From NCBI RefSeq assembly GCF_009689005.1, contig NZ_AP021879.1:3100001-3164000 (forward strand): DNA of 64,000 nucleotides. The letters are read 5' to 3'. The DNA is from Desulfosarcina ovata subsp. ovata (GTDB taxonomy: Bacteria > Desulfobacterota > Desulfobacteria > Desulfobacterales > Desulfosarcinaceae). How positions within the stretch are numbered: the stretch's first letter is position 1; the number at the start of each line of letters is the position of its first letter. Below the pieces are notes generated by a model, which did not search any database, was not told the DNA's origin, and saw only the letters and a list, made by a program, of their open reading frames with translations. A program made the translations under genes and the position numbers. Positions 16,171 to 25,075 of this stretch are shown one piece after another.

Positions 16171-17856
16171 ATGGAATACATGGACCGGAAAAGAATGAAA
16201 AGAATCAATCTGTTTTGTCTCGTCATGCTCGTTATACTGATCTGTTCGGCCTGCCACAAAACCGGCGATGAAACGGCTGCCGAAGGACCGCTCGAGACCA
16301 CGGGGAAGACATCTTCTCCCCCAGCGATCAATACCAATGAACCGCTCTTGCTGGCCCTGGATATCGAACCGGACGATGGATTCGACCCGCTCATGGGATG
16401 GGGGAGCTATGGAACGCCCCTCTTCCAGAGTACACTGCTTCGGCGCAATGCCGATCAATCGGTCTCCGGCGACCTGGCCAAAGCATGGGAACTTGACGAT
16501 TCCCGCCGGGTCTGGAGAATAACCATCCGGGATGATGCCGTTTTTTCGGATGGAACGCTGTTAACGGCCGCAGACGTCGCCTTTACGTTCAACCAGGCGG
16601 CGAAGACCGCCGGTAAAACCGATGTTACAGTTCTTGAACAGGCGGTCGTCATCGACCCTTACACGGTCGAGATTCGTCTTAAGACCCCTCAGATCACCTT
16701 CATCAACCGGCTCATTACCCTGGGGATTGTTCCGGCGCACGCTTACGGCAAATCGTATGGCCGAAATCCCGTCGGCTCCGGCCCCTATCGACTGGTACAA
16801 TGGGACGAGGGACGGCAGATGGTCATGGCGTCCAACCCGTATTACTACGGTCAGAAGCCGGCAATCGAAAAGGTCGTTTTTCTTTTCATGGAGGAGGACG
16901 CCGCCTTTGCCGCCGCCAAGGCCGGCACCGTTCATGTTTTTCGCGCCCCCCAGATGCTGGCCAAACAGGAAATCCCCGGGATGATCCGCCATGCCGTCCC
17001 TAGTGTCGATAATCGGGGGATCTGTTTTCCGTGCCTTCCTCCACAGAATTGGCAATCACCGCAGGGATATCCGGTAGGCAACCCGGTAACGGCGGATTCG
17101 GCCATTCGCAAAGCCATCAACCATGCGGTGAATCGGCGGGAACTGGTGGACGGTATACTGGAAGGATTCGGCTCCCCGGCCCATGGGCCGGTAAACATGT
17201 TGCCCTGGGACCAACCGGATAGCGCCATTCGGGACAACAATCCGGAAACGGCCCGTCAGATCCTGAAGGCCGGCGGGTGGCAGGATAACAACGGGGACGG
17301 TATTGTCGAGAAAAATGGCATCGCGGCATCTTTCAGCCTGCTTTACGACGCCAACGACAGTATCCGGCAAGCCCTGGCCCTGGCCGTCTCGGACGCAGCA
17401 AAAAAAATCGGTATCGAGATCGTTGTCACCGGCAAGAGTTGGGATGACATCTACAAGTTGATGCATAGCAATGCGGTCCTTTTCGGATTCGGCAGTTTCG
17501 ACCAGACGGAAATGCACAACCTCTATTTCGGCGGACGAAAAGAAGAAGCGCTGCATAACCCGGGATTCTATGCCAATCAAACCGTTGACGGTTACCTGAA
17601 CGCGGCCATGGCGGCACCTACCGAGAATGCCGCCATTCCTTTTTGGCAAAAGGCACAGTGGGACGGAAAGACCGGCTTCTCGACCCGGGGCGATGCGGCC
17701 TGGGCCTGGCTGGTCAACTTGGATCACACCTATTTTATCAGCCAACACCTCGATATCGGGCACACATGCACGGAACAGCACGGATCTTACATAATCGCCA
17801 ATCTGCCCCAATGGCGGTGGAAGGTTCCGTCCCGGCCGTGTGCATCCGGCACCTGA
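16171..17856 (+). CDS. Nickel/peptide-type ABC transporter substrate-binding lipoprotein (cluster 1)
   Basis: An SBP of family 5 (DppA/OppA/NikA) with a lipoprotein signal: hydrophobic LFCLVMLVILI followed by the lipobox CSAC, so it should be anchored on the outer face of the cytoplasmic membrane. Typical family features are LAKAWELDDSRRVWRITIRDDAVFSDG, VGSGPYRLVQWDEG, and AIRKAINHAVNRRELV. The start could be ATG 16171 or, with a tighter signal peptide, ATG 16195. The ligand cannot be read from sequence; context (TonB system, NikK/NikL-like proteins) favours a metal-chelate. The permease and ATPase genes follow but are separated from it by an ISL3-type insertion at 18062-19483. Confidence 0.88.
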   Translation: MEYMDRKRMKRINLFCLVMLVILICSACHKTGDETAAEGPLETTGKTSSPPAINTNEPLLLALDIEPDDGFDPLMGWGSYGTPLFQSTLLRRNADQSVSGDLAKAWELDDSRRVWRITIRDDAVFSDGTLLTAADVAFTFNQAAKTAGKTDVTVLEQAVVIDPYTVEIRLKTPQITFINRLITLGIVPAHAYGKSYGRNPVGSGPYRLVQWDEGRQMVMASNPYYYGQKPAIEKVVFLFMEEDAAFAAAKAGTVHVFRAPQMLAKQEIPGMIRHAVPSVDNRGICFPCLPPQNWQSPQGYPVGNPVTADSAIRKAINHAVNRRELVDGILEGFGSPAHGPVNMLPWDQPDSAIRDNNPETARQILKAGGWQDNNGDGIVEKNGIAASFSLLYDANDSIRQALALAVSDAAKKIGIEIVVTGKSWDDIYKLMHSNAVLFGFGSFDQTEMHNLYFGGRKEEALHNPGFYANQTVDGYLNAAMAAPTENAAIPFWQKAQWDGKTGFSTRGDAAWAWLVNLDHTYFISQHLDIGHTCTEQHGSYIIANLPQWRWKVPSRPCASGT

Positions 17857-17916
17857 TTCGGGCCGGCCGGCATTTTTCGGCGCTCACCTTTGATGAACTC
17901 GTAAAAAGTGCCGCTC

Positions 17917-18012
17917 TCGTCATGCCGGACTTGATCCGGCATCCAGAACTTATTGAAATGAATGGATAGCGCTAAAGCTTCACTTCGTGCCCGGCCTACG
18001 CCGGAATGACGA
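17917..18012. repeat. Palindromic intergenic element
   Basis: TCGTCATGCCGG (17917-17928) pairs with CCGGAATGACGA (18001-18012) with one mismatch, and a nested hairpin TGCCGG/CCGGCA follows the left arm. This resembles the common dispersed repeat with CGTCATTCCGG arms found in many proteobacteria. It lies between the SBP stop and the ISL3 insertion, within what was the original operon. Confidence 0.6.
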
Positions 18013-18061
18013 AAAGATGAGAACTTCGACTTGTTGCGAATCCGTCACCTTTAAAAAAACG

Positions 18062-19483
18062 GGATCATCGCGGAATAGTGTGATTCCGAGATATACAGGT
18101 ACATTTTACTGGACATCAGGAACTGCTTGTGACTATATGTAATGGGAAAAACTCTTTGGAGGATTTCCCATGAAACTACTGCCGTACATAACATCATTTG
18201 TAAAGGACGCCGCAAAGTCCGTGAAACGAATTAGCCAGCAGGAATTCACAAGTGTCGCAGATAACACATTGACAGAATTGCTGGGCATAGCGACCTTGTT
18301 CGTTACTATGTATGCCCTTCGTCGCGAAGGGGATGAAGACGTGCTGCATCTTCGATGTGCCCATCGTGAAGAGGTTGCTTTGTGTCCCCATTGTGGGGCT
18401 CTTTCAACAAAAGTTCATCAGGAGGAGCCTCGTTGCGTACGACATTTGGATGTTTGGGGTAAAAAGACCTTTTTGCATTTCCTGTCCCGCCGTTTCGAAT
18501 GTGATCAATGTGGTAAGGTTTTCACCGAGGAATTACCATTCGTTGATTCCCATCGTAGGCAATCTTCTGCTTTTGAGATGCGTGTCTATCAATCTTGCCT
18601 TACCAGTACACGTAAGGATGTTGCTAAACGTGAGGGGTTAAGCCAATCCACGGTTAAAGAGATCTTCAATCGTCTCGCGGCATTGAAAAAGAGTGTTGGC
18701 GTTGACGGCCTGACCCGGGTGCTGGGAATCGATGAAATTTCGCTTAAAAAACGCCACAAGCAATTCGTTCTCGTGATTTCGGATATTTCCAGAAAGTGCA
18801 TTCTCGCAGTGCTGCCTGACAGGGAGAAACAGACACTGGAAAATTGGATCGAATCGCTGAGTGATCAACAAAAAAAGGCGATCCGATTTGTTTCCATCGA
18901 TATGTGGGCGCCCTATTATCAAGCCGCTTGCAACAAGCTTCCCCATGCCAAGGTGGTGGTCGACCGGTTCCATGTGATGAAACAACTCAACCACCGTCTG
19001 ACCCAACTTCGAACCAGATTTCAAAGGCAGTGCGATCCTGAAACACAAAAGATACTCAAGGGTAGCCGTTGGCTCATCGTGCGTAACCGATCCGAATTGT
19101 CGACAAAGCAAGCTGATCACTTGGATCAAATATTGGAATTGTGTCCTGATCTTCGCGCATTGTACCTTTTAAAGGAGGAGTTCCGCACGATTTTTGAGAA
19201 AGTCAGATGCAGAGAAAAGGCAGCCCGATTTCTTGATGTATGGTGTTTGAAGGCCGAACGTACAGGTGATAAATATCTTTCAAAGTTCTGTAAGACCTTG
19301 AAGAACTGGCGAGAGCAGATCTTAAATTACTTCATCGAAAGAATTACAAATGGGTTCGTTGAAGGTACCAATAATTCCCTCAGGGCTATTATACGCATGG
19401 CATTCGGCTACAGAAATTTCAACAACTTTAGGATACGGGTACTCGCAGGATTAGGTGATTTTCACACTAATCCGCGATGAGCC
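18062..19483 (+). mobile_element. ISL3-family insertion sequence, 1422 bp, with 8-bp target duplication
   Basis: Ends form inverted repeats of about 23 bp with two mismatches: the left end reads GGATCATCGCGGAATAGTG and the right end, on the other strand, GGCTCATCGCGGATTAGTG. The element is bounded by AAAAAACG at 18054-18061 and again at 19484-19491, an 8-bp duplication as expected for ISL3. It splits ABC cluster 1 between the SBP gene and the first permease, inserting 18-25 bases upstream of the permease start codon. Confidence 0.93.
18170..19480 (+). CDS. ISL3-family transposase
   Basis: 436 residues with the ISL3 layout: N-terminal zinc-finger pairs (CPHCGALSTKVHQEEP and FECDQCGKVF), a helix-turn-helix region (VAKREGLSQSTVKEIF), and a DDE core with VLGIDEISLKKRHKQF, FVSIDMWAPYY and DRFHVMKQLN, ending with TNGFVEGTNNSLRAIIRMAFGYRNF that carries the catalytic glutamate. 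Start ATG 18170 has TTGGAGGA upstream. The stop codon lies inside the right inverted repeat. It looks intact, so the element may be active. Confidence 0.93.
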   Translation: MKLLPYITSFVKDAAKSVKRISQQEFTSVADNTLTELLGIATLFVTMYALRREGDEDVLHLRCAHREEVALCPHCGALSTKVHQEEPRCVRHLDVWGKKTFLHFLSRRFECDQCGKVFTEELPFVDSHRRQSSAFEMRVYQSCLTSTRKDVAKREGLSQSTVKEIFNRLAALKKSVGVDGLTRVLGIDEISLKKRHKQFVLVISDISRKCILAVLPDREKQTLENWIESLSDQQKKAIRFVSIDMWAPYYQAACNKLPHAKVVVDRFHVMKQLNHRLTQLRTRFQRQCDPETQKILKGSRWLIVRNRSELSTKQADHLDQILELCPDLRALYLLKEEFRTIFEKVRCREKAARFLDVWCLKAERTGDKYLSKFCKTLKNWREQILNYFIERITNGFVEGTNNSLRAIIRMAFGYRNFNNFRIRVLAGLGDFHTNPR

Positions 19484-19506
19484 AAAAAACGAAAGTCGAG
19501 GAATCG

Positions 19507-20484
19507 ATGCTGGGATACATCGGACGTAAAACCATTCAGCTGATATCGCTGCTGATCGGAGTCGCCATCATTTCTTTCACCCTGGTAAGCCTTTCTCCCA
19601 TCGATCCGGTTCGTGCTTACATCGGTGATGACATGACGCGCATGTCTGCCGAACAGCGCCTGCAGATCGCCCAGCGATGGGGGAGCGGTCAACCGGCACC
19701 GACGAGATTTCTCAAGTGGTTGGGACAGATTGCCCAAGGAAACCTGGGCGACTCATTGATCTTCAACAAACCGGTAATCGACGTCATCGGCGAACGTTTC
19801 ACGCGGTCCTTATGGCTCATGGGAATGGCCTGGCTGTTATCGGGAATTTTCGGTTATTGCCTCGGGATCATCGCCGGTGCATGGAAGGGATCAGCGCTTG
19901 ATCGCGCAATTCGCTTTTACGCCTACACCCTGGCCTCCACACCGGCATTTTGGCTGGGCATGCTCCTTTTAATCGTTTTTTCCGTGAAACTCCAGGTTAC
20001 CCCGGTCTGCTGTGCCGCACCGCCAGGTAAACCGGCCGCCGAAGTTTCTTTGTGGGAGTGGATTCATCATCTGATTCTCCCTGCGGCCACGTTGAGTATC
20101 ATCGGCATCGCCAACGTCGCCCTGCACACCCGCCAAAAACTCATCGACGTCCTGCATAGCGATTATGCCCTTTTTGCCAGGGCACAGGGGGATACGACCT
20201 GGGGCATCATTTGTCATCACGGTTTGCGCAATATTTCGCTGCCGGCCCTGACCCTTCAGTTCGCATCCTTTTCCGAACTGTTCGGAGGCGCGGTTCTGGC
20301 CGAGCAGGTGTTCTCGTATCCAGGCCTCGGACAAACCGTCATCCAGGCCGGTTTGCGAAGCGACGTGCCCCTGCTGCTGGGCGTCGTTCTTTTCAGCGCC
20401 ATCTTTGTTTTTACCGGCAACACCCTGGCCGATTTGTCGTATCGCGTCGTCGACCCGCGTATCCGCATCGGAGGGAGAACATGA
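19507..20484 (+). CDS. ABC transporter permease, NikB/DppB-type (cluster 1)
   Basis: The start is ATG 19507, preceded by GAGGA; an in-frame ATG at 19477 belongs to the end of the IS. About 325 residues with the DppB pattern: N-terminal helix (IQLISLLIGVAIISFTLVSL), the LSPIDPVRAYIGD stretch, FLKWLGQIAQGNLGDSLIFNKPV, and the EAA-type loop HTRQKLIDVLHSDYALFARAQGD. It forms the channel with the NikC-type permease next to it, sharing an ATGA overlap at 20481. The ISL3 insertion upstream may make expression depend on a promoter inside the IS. Confidence 0.9.
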   Translation: MLGYIGRKTIQLISLLIGVAIISFTLVSLSPIDPVRAYIGDDMTRMSAEQRLQIAQRWGSGQPAPTRFLKWLGQIAQGNLGDSLIFNKPVIDVIGERFTRSLWLMGMAWLLSGIFGYCLGIIAGAWKGSALDRAIRFYAYTLASTPAFWLGMLLLIVFSVKLQVTPVCCAAPPGKPAAEVSLWEWIHHLILPAATLSIIGIANVALHTRQKLIDVLHSDYALFARAQGDTTWGIICHHGLRNISLPALTLQFASFSELFGGAVLAEQVFSYPGLGQTVIQAGLRSDVPLLLGVVLFSAIFVFTGNTLADLSYRVVDPRIRIGGRT

Positions 20485-21371
20485 ACACCGCCGACACCAT
20501 TTCGCAACAAATTCCTGCCGCCATGCCGGATCAACAAAAATGGATGTACATCCTGGCGACCCGGCGCGGACGTACCCTGCTGGCCATTTTCTCCTGCCTC
20601 GGTTTGCTGACCGCCATCCTGATATGGGGAGTCCTCGTCGGTGAGACAGGGCTTTCGACTGCTTTGTCGCAGCGCAACCAACCGCCGGGATGGGGACATC
20701 TGTTCGGGACCGATTGGCTCGGCCGGGATATGCTCACCCGGGTTCTGCTCGGCCTGCGGTTGAGTCTTTCAGTCGGTCTGGTCGCCGCGCTGATCAGTAC
20801 TGTTTTAGCAATGTTTCTCGGTCTTACGGCCGCCATGCTGGGCGGCGTGGTGGATACGGTGATCATCTGGCTTGTCGATCTATTCATGAGCCTCCCCCAC
20901 CTGGTGTTCCAGATACTGATCTGCTTCGCGGTGGGCGGGGGTGTGCCCGGAGTGATTCTGGCCGTGGGCATTACCCACTGGCCGGGGCTGACCCGGATCA
21001 TTCGCGCCGAAGCCCTGCATCTGAAAACAAACAATTATGTCTTGATTTCCGCCAAGCTGGGGCATTCCCGATTCTGGATTGCACGACGCCACCTTTTCCC
21101 GCACCTGGTACCGCAATTTCTCGTTGGACTGATTCTCATGTTTCCCCATGCAATCCTGCACGAAGCGGGATTGAGTTTCATCGGCATCGGCCTGACCCCG
21201 CATATGCCATCCGTCGGTATTTTGCTGGGAGAATCGCTCCGCCACCTTTCGACCGGCTACTGGTGGCTTGCGGTCATACCCGGGGCGGCGCTGCTGATCA
21301 TGGTCAAATCCTTCGATATTCTGGGAGAAAACATCCGCACCCTTCTTACGCCAAGAACCAGTCAGGATTAA
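20481..21371 (+). CDS. ABC transporter permease, NikC/DppC-type (cluster 1)
   Basis: 296 residues beginning at ATG 20481, which overlaps the previous stop codon and follows GGAGGGAGAAC. The family motif GHLFGTDWLGRDMLTRVLLGLRLS is present near residue 70, followed by five or six hydrophobic helices and the cytoplasmic coupling loop THWPGLTRIIRAEALHLKTNNYV. The C-terminal GLSFIGIGLTPHMPSVG is also typical. Second channel subunit of the cluster 1 importer. Confidence 0.9.
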   Translation: MNTADTISQQIPAAMPDQQKWMYILATRRGRTLLAIFSCLGLLTAILIWGVLVGETGLSTALSQRNQPPGWGHLFGTDWLGRDMLTRVLLGLRLSLSVGLVAALISTVLAMFLGLTAAMLGGVVDTVIIWLVDLFMSLPHLVFQILICFAVGGGVPGVILAVGITHWPGLTRIIRAEALHLKTNNYVLISAKLGHSRFWIARRHLFPHLVPQFLVGLILMFPHAILHEAGLSFIGIGLTPHMPSVGILLGESLRHLSTGYWWLAVIPGAALLIMVKSFDILGENIRTLLTPRTSQD

Positions 21372-21376
21372 AACAA

Positions 21377-22306
21377 ATGCTGTCGCTCCACGATATTACC
21401 CTCTCTTTTACCCGCTACGAAACCGGCTTGATCCGCAAAGAGCTGCCTGTTTTGAATGGGTTGGATCTCGTTGTTAAAAAAAATGAACTAGTTGGGGTCG
21501 TTGGTGCCAGTGGTTCGGGAAAAAGCCTCCTTGCCCATGCCGTGCTTGGAATTCTTCCGGCCAACGCAAATCTGACCGGAACGATGGAATTCAAAGGCGC
21601 CCCCCTGACACACAAGCGGCAACAAGCTGTTCGTGGGAAGGAAATTGCGCTGATTCCGCAATCCATTACCTTCCTGGACCCGCTGCAACGCATCGGCGAA
21701 CAGGTACGCCGTGCGGCGATCTTAAGCGGAGTAGATAAAAAAACCGCTATCCTGCGTCAGAAAGCCGCTTTCGAGCGTTACCAACTGCCTCCATCAACAG
21801 CCCGTCTTTTCCCATTCCAACTCTCGGGAGGTATGGTCCGTCGAGCACTGCTGGCCACGGCAACTGTCGGCAACGCCGATCTGCTCATCGCCGATGAACC
21901 GACGCCCGGTCTTCAACCGCAGATTGTCAGCGAATCCCTCAGCCATTTTCGCGAGCTTGCCGACAGCGGTAAAGGGGTTCTGTTGATTACCCACGAGTTA
22001 GATGCCGTCCTCCATGTAGCGGATAAAATAGCGGTATTCTACGGCGGAACAATCTTGGAAGAGGCGTCGGCAAACGACTTCGATCATGGCGGAAAAAACC
22101 TCAGGCACCCGTTTACCCGCGCACTGTGGGAAGCGCTGCCGGGCAATGCATTTAAAACCTCTTTTTTTTCACGGGAAGGACCCGGTTCGCTTGTACAAGG
22201 CTGTCCACTTTATCAATACTGCGCTGCAAAAACCGACCTGTGCGCAATCCAGCCGCCAATTGGCCGCCGGCTGAACGGCGGATTTGTAAGGTGCCATAAT
22301 GCTTGA
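21377..22306 (+). CDS. ABC transporter ATP-binding protein, NikD/DppD-type (cluster 1)
   Basis: 309 residues from ATG 21377, five bases after the previous stop. Walker A GASGSGKS near residue 45, signature FQLSGGMVRR, Walker B LLIADEPT and the switch histidine LLITHEL are all present. The C-terminal extension has the cysteine pattern CPLYQYCAAKTDLC that in oligopeptide/nickel ATPases can hold a [4Fe-4S] cluster. The long upstream frame on the same phase is only read-through of the permease gene. Drives import together with the next ATPase, with which it overlaps by 8 bases. Confidence 0.9.
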   Translation: MLSLHDITLSFTRYETGLIRKELPVLNGLDLVVKKNELVGVVGASGSGKSLLAHAVLGILPANANLTGTMEFKGAPLTHKRQQAVRGKEIALIPQSITFLDPLQRIGEQVRRAAILSGVDKKTAILRQKAAFERYQLPPSTARLFPFQLSGGMVRRALLATATVGNADLLIADEPTPGLQPQIVSESLSHFRELADSGKGVLLITHELDAVLHVADKIAVFYGGTILEEASANDFDHGGKNLRHPFTRALWEALPGNAFKTSFFSREGPGSLVQGCPLYQYCAAKTDLCAIQPPIGRRLNGGFVRCHNA

Positions 22307-22928
22307 AGCCGAACATATCAGTTACCGGTTTGCCGATACCCAGCCCTGGATCATACAAAATGCCACCTTGCGCATCGCACCCGGGGAAGTCGTCGGGCTC
22401 CATGGACATAGTGGAGAAGGCAAAACCACGTTGGCAAAAATCCTGGCCGGCTATCTGATGCCGGACAAGGGAACGGTCCGGGTGGATCAAGCACCGCTGC
22501 CAAGCAAAGGGTATTGCCCGGTTCAGATGGTTTTTCAGCATCCCGAAACCGTTCTTAACCCCCGTTGGTGTATCCGGGATTCTCTTTTAGAAGCAGGCAC
22601 AGTACCGGATGAACGACTGCGCCATTTCCAGTTGAAAAAAGAATGGCTTGAAAGAAAACCCCATGAGTTGTCCGGCGGCGAATTGCAGCGCATCGCCATC
22701 GCAAGAGTATTAGGAACCGGAACCCGCTATCTTCTGGCCGATGAGATTACCACCATGTTGGACGCCATCACCCAGGTCCAAATATGGACGGCCCTGTTGG
22801 CCGTTGCCAAAAAGAAAAATATCGGGGCGATGGTGATCAGTCATGATGCGCAGTTGATAAAAAGGATCTGCGATCGGGTGATCAACATTGCCGGGATTCA
22901 GTGGAAAGGGGGTGATACAACCCTATAA
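22299..22928 (+). CDS. ABC transporter ATP-binding protein, NikE/DppF-type, short (cluster 1)
   Basis: 209 residues, shorter than the usual 250-320 because the C-terminal oligopeptide-specific extension is missing. Walker A is GHSGEGKTT, signature HELSGGELQRIAIAR, Walker B YLLADEITTMLDA, switch region MVISHDAQ. Overlaps the preceding gene. Last gene of cluster 1; a strong hairpin follows at 22942. The Walker B tail EITTMLD instead of EPTSALD is slightly unusual but keeps the glutamate. Confidence 0.88.
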   Translation: MLEAEHISYRFADTQPWIIQNATLRIAPGEVVGLHGHSGEGKTTLAKILAGYLMPDKGTVRVDQAPLPSKGYCPVQMVFQHPETVLNPRWCIRDSLLEAGTVPDERLRHFQLKKEWLERKPHELSGGELQRIAIARVLGTGTRYLLADEITTMLDAITQVQIWTALLAVAKKKNIGAMVISHDAQLIKRICDRVINIAGIQWKGGDTTL

Positions 22929-22941
22929 ACCAATGGAGGAA

Positions 22942-22987
22942 GGGGAAGGCAGCCGGCTCCGGCCAGAGTTTTTCGGCTGCCTTCCCC
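22942..22987 (+). repeat. Hairpin with conserved loop, copy 2 (after ABC cluster 1)
   Basis: GGGGAAGGCAGCCG (22942-22955) pairs perfectly with CGGCTGCCTTCCCC (22974-22987). The loop begins GCTCCGGCCAGAG, the same as in the hairpin after tonB at 15338, and ends in five T. It could stop transcription of cluster 1, although no T run follows the right arm. Confidence 0.6.
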
Positions 22988-23295
22988 GGTGAGGGCCCCT
23001 GGATAGGAGCGCCATGCTAAACATCTTACCATCCGCGCTTTCCGATGACAAGCAGACGTGTCTATCCCCAGCAATTGTAATTATGCGGTTCAGGTTTGTA
23101 CCAGCATGGCAATTCGATCAGTTCTTCGAAAAATTTAGTTCAGGTTATGATCAAAAAGTGAAACAAAACTGTACGCAATTAGCCAGCCGATGAATTTCTT
23201 CATTTTTGGCTCTCTGTATCAGAAATTTTGATCAAACCTATCCATTGGTTAATAAAGGAACTCGTACGGTTTGATGTGAAAATCTGCCAAGGATT

Positions 23296-23488
23296 TTAAC
23301 TGGTGTCTGCGTATTCGATCTCCAGGCCTCGCATCATAAAAGTTAACATCGCCTCCCAACTGGGAAAATACATATATCGCGTCAAAGCGCGCACATCGTC
23401 AAAAAAGGTTTTGCGCGTTGGTAACTCAGCACGAACCAAGCTGTACTTCTCATCCATCAGTTCAAGAACGGTATGGAACAGAAAGGCT
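23296..23488 (-). pseudogene. IS4-like transposase, C-terminal piece
   Basis: Encodes the last 63 or so residues (FLFHTVLELMDEKYSLV through EIEYADTS) of the host transposase. The piece is joined to the middle piece at 28112-29077 once the IS1111-type copy 1 is taken out: the junction then reads FNLLAFLFHTVLEL. A spurious longer frame here starts inside the IS1111 element and should not be taken as a gene. Confidence 0.88.
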
Positions 23489-24006
23489 GATATGGTTGAA
23501 CACTTGTCAAGAGAAAAACCTATCCATACCCAAAAAACTTGGGCCAATAATTTTCATCGAGCGTTTGGATAGAGGCGGGGTCTGCAATAACGACGGTAGA
23601 GCACTCTGATATTCGCGGATTGGATACCGCATGACTAGGCTTCGTCGTGGAGCTGCCTCGGTCTAAAGACGGGAGTTTCGGCCTGAAGGCCTATTCCGAT
23701 AGCTTTTTCGAGGGTTCTCCAAACCGCGACCGCGCCCCTATCCAAAAGCTCGATGGCTATATTTGTTCTTTGATAAAGCCGATCCTTTCTTGAGCATTTT
23801 TAAAATCAATAAGTTCTTTTTCTATTTGCATCATCGATTATAGAGAAGTACTTATCCAGCTTCTTGAGCCGGAGCAACAGTCGCGCTTCTCTCGCCGTCG
23901 CTAATTCCCACCCAGCGTGGAAAGTCAGGGCTGTCAAGGCTGCGACCTTAGGGAGCACCCTTTAGGGCTTGGCCTTGATAGGCCTGGGTTTCCACGCTAT
24001 AACAAA

Positions 24007-25038
24007 TCATCTTTCAGCGGCCACGATTGGAACAGCCCGGGCAATGGCCCAGATGAAACCGGCCAACTCGCGTGCAATCGCGGTGATGACCACGTTATGG
24101 TTTTTGCCCTTTGCAATCAACCTGCGGTAGCGGTGGCATAGTCGTAGCTGTGCATTCCAGGCAATATCCAAAACATCGTCCGGCAAGCCTTCCTGGCGTT
24201 TACGGATCGCCTTACTTTTCCGGGCCGGCATACGATAGGCCTGAGCCGATTCGATCAACGTCCTGCGGGCATGGGTATTGCCGGTTTTGGTAATGGGGCC
24301 TTTTTTGATGGTGCCACCGCTTGAATGCTCCGATGGGATCAGACCCAAATAGGCCATCAGCTGTGCCGGCGTATCGAAACGGCTCAGATCCCCCAGTTCA
24401 GCGACGACGGTCACCGCGCTGAGCAAAGAAATCCCCCTGAGCGCTTGCAGAGCCTCGATAACCGGAAGCAGTCGACTGGTTTGGCAACATTGCTCAATCG
24501 CTTTTTCGATGCGCTTAACGCGGGCCTCATGGTCTTCCATGGCGTCCAGGTATTCGGTAAGGGCAATATGCTGGGCAGGATGCTGCATTTTCAGCTCCGC
24601 CAGCCAATTTAAATGAGCTTTACCCCATTTGCTTTTACCTGGATAACTGATTCCTTGTCGCAATAAAAAGGCATTGATCTGTTGTTTGACTTTGCGGAGC
24701 GATATTTGGATGTCTTTTCGTGCACGTACCAGGTCACGAAGCGCTTCATCGGCCTGATCGGGGACATACACCGGCGTCAGTTCTCCGGAACGGTGGAGCG
24801 TCGCCAGGTGGGTTGCATCACGGCGATCATTCTTAACCCGATCACCTGTTTTTTTGGGGATCAACGCTGGAGCAACGACAACGCAATCGATCCCCTTGCT
24901 TGTTAAATGCCTATAGATCGGATATCCGCACGGACCTGCTTCGTAAACACAATGCAATTCGGCGTTTTGTGAAATCAGTTTTCGCATGACGTTATCAATC
25001 TGCCCCAGGTCGTTGCTGATTTTTCCATACACTCGAAC
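24007..25038 (-). pseudogene. IS110-family transposase copy 1, C-terminal part
   Basis: Identical to residues 31-372 or so of the intact copy at 29596-30714 (begins VRVYGKISNDLGQ). It contains the YEAGPCGY and KNDRRDA motifs of the DEDD domain and the C-terminal serine region PSEHSSGGTIKKG. It is separated from its first 30 codons by the 2854-bp element inserted at 25039. The first few residues of the open frame (MTLK) come from the inserted element. Confidence 0.9.
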
Positions 25039-25075
25039 CTTAAGCGTCATTTTGCGGTTGGATTTTCCATTATTT

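Noticed and set aside
20690-21376. Long N-terminal extension of the cluster 1 NikD-type ATPase
   Set aside because: This part is an out-of-frame reading of the NikC-type permease; the ATPase family begins at ATG 21377.
23296-23547. 83-residue protein starting MAQVFWVWIGF, and a 348-residue one with the same start at 28090-29136
   Set aside because: The shared start is encoded by the end of the IS110 element and is fused by chance to pieces of the IS4-like transposase; the real gene is the restored 453-codon frame.
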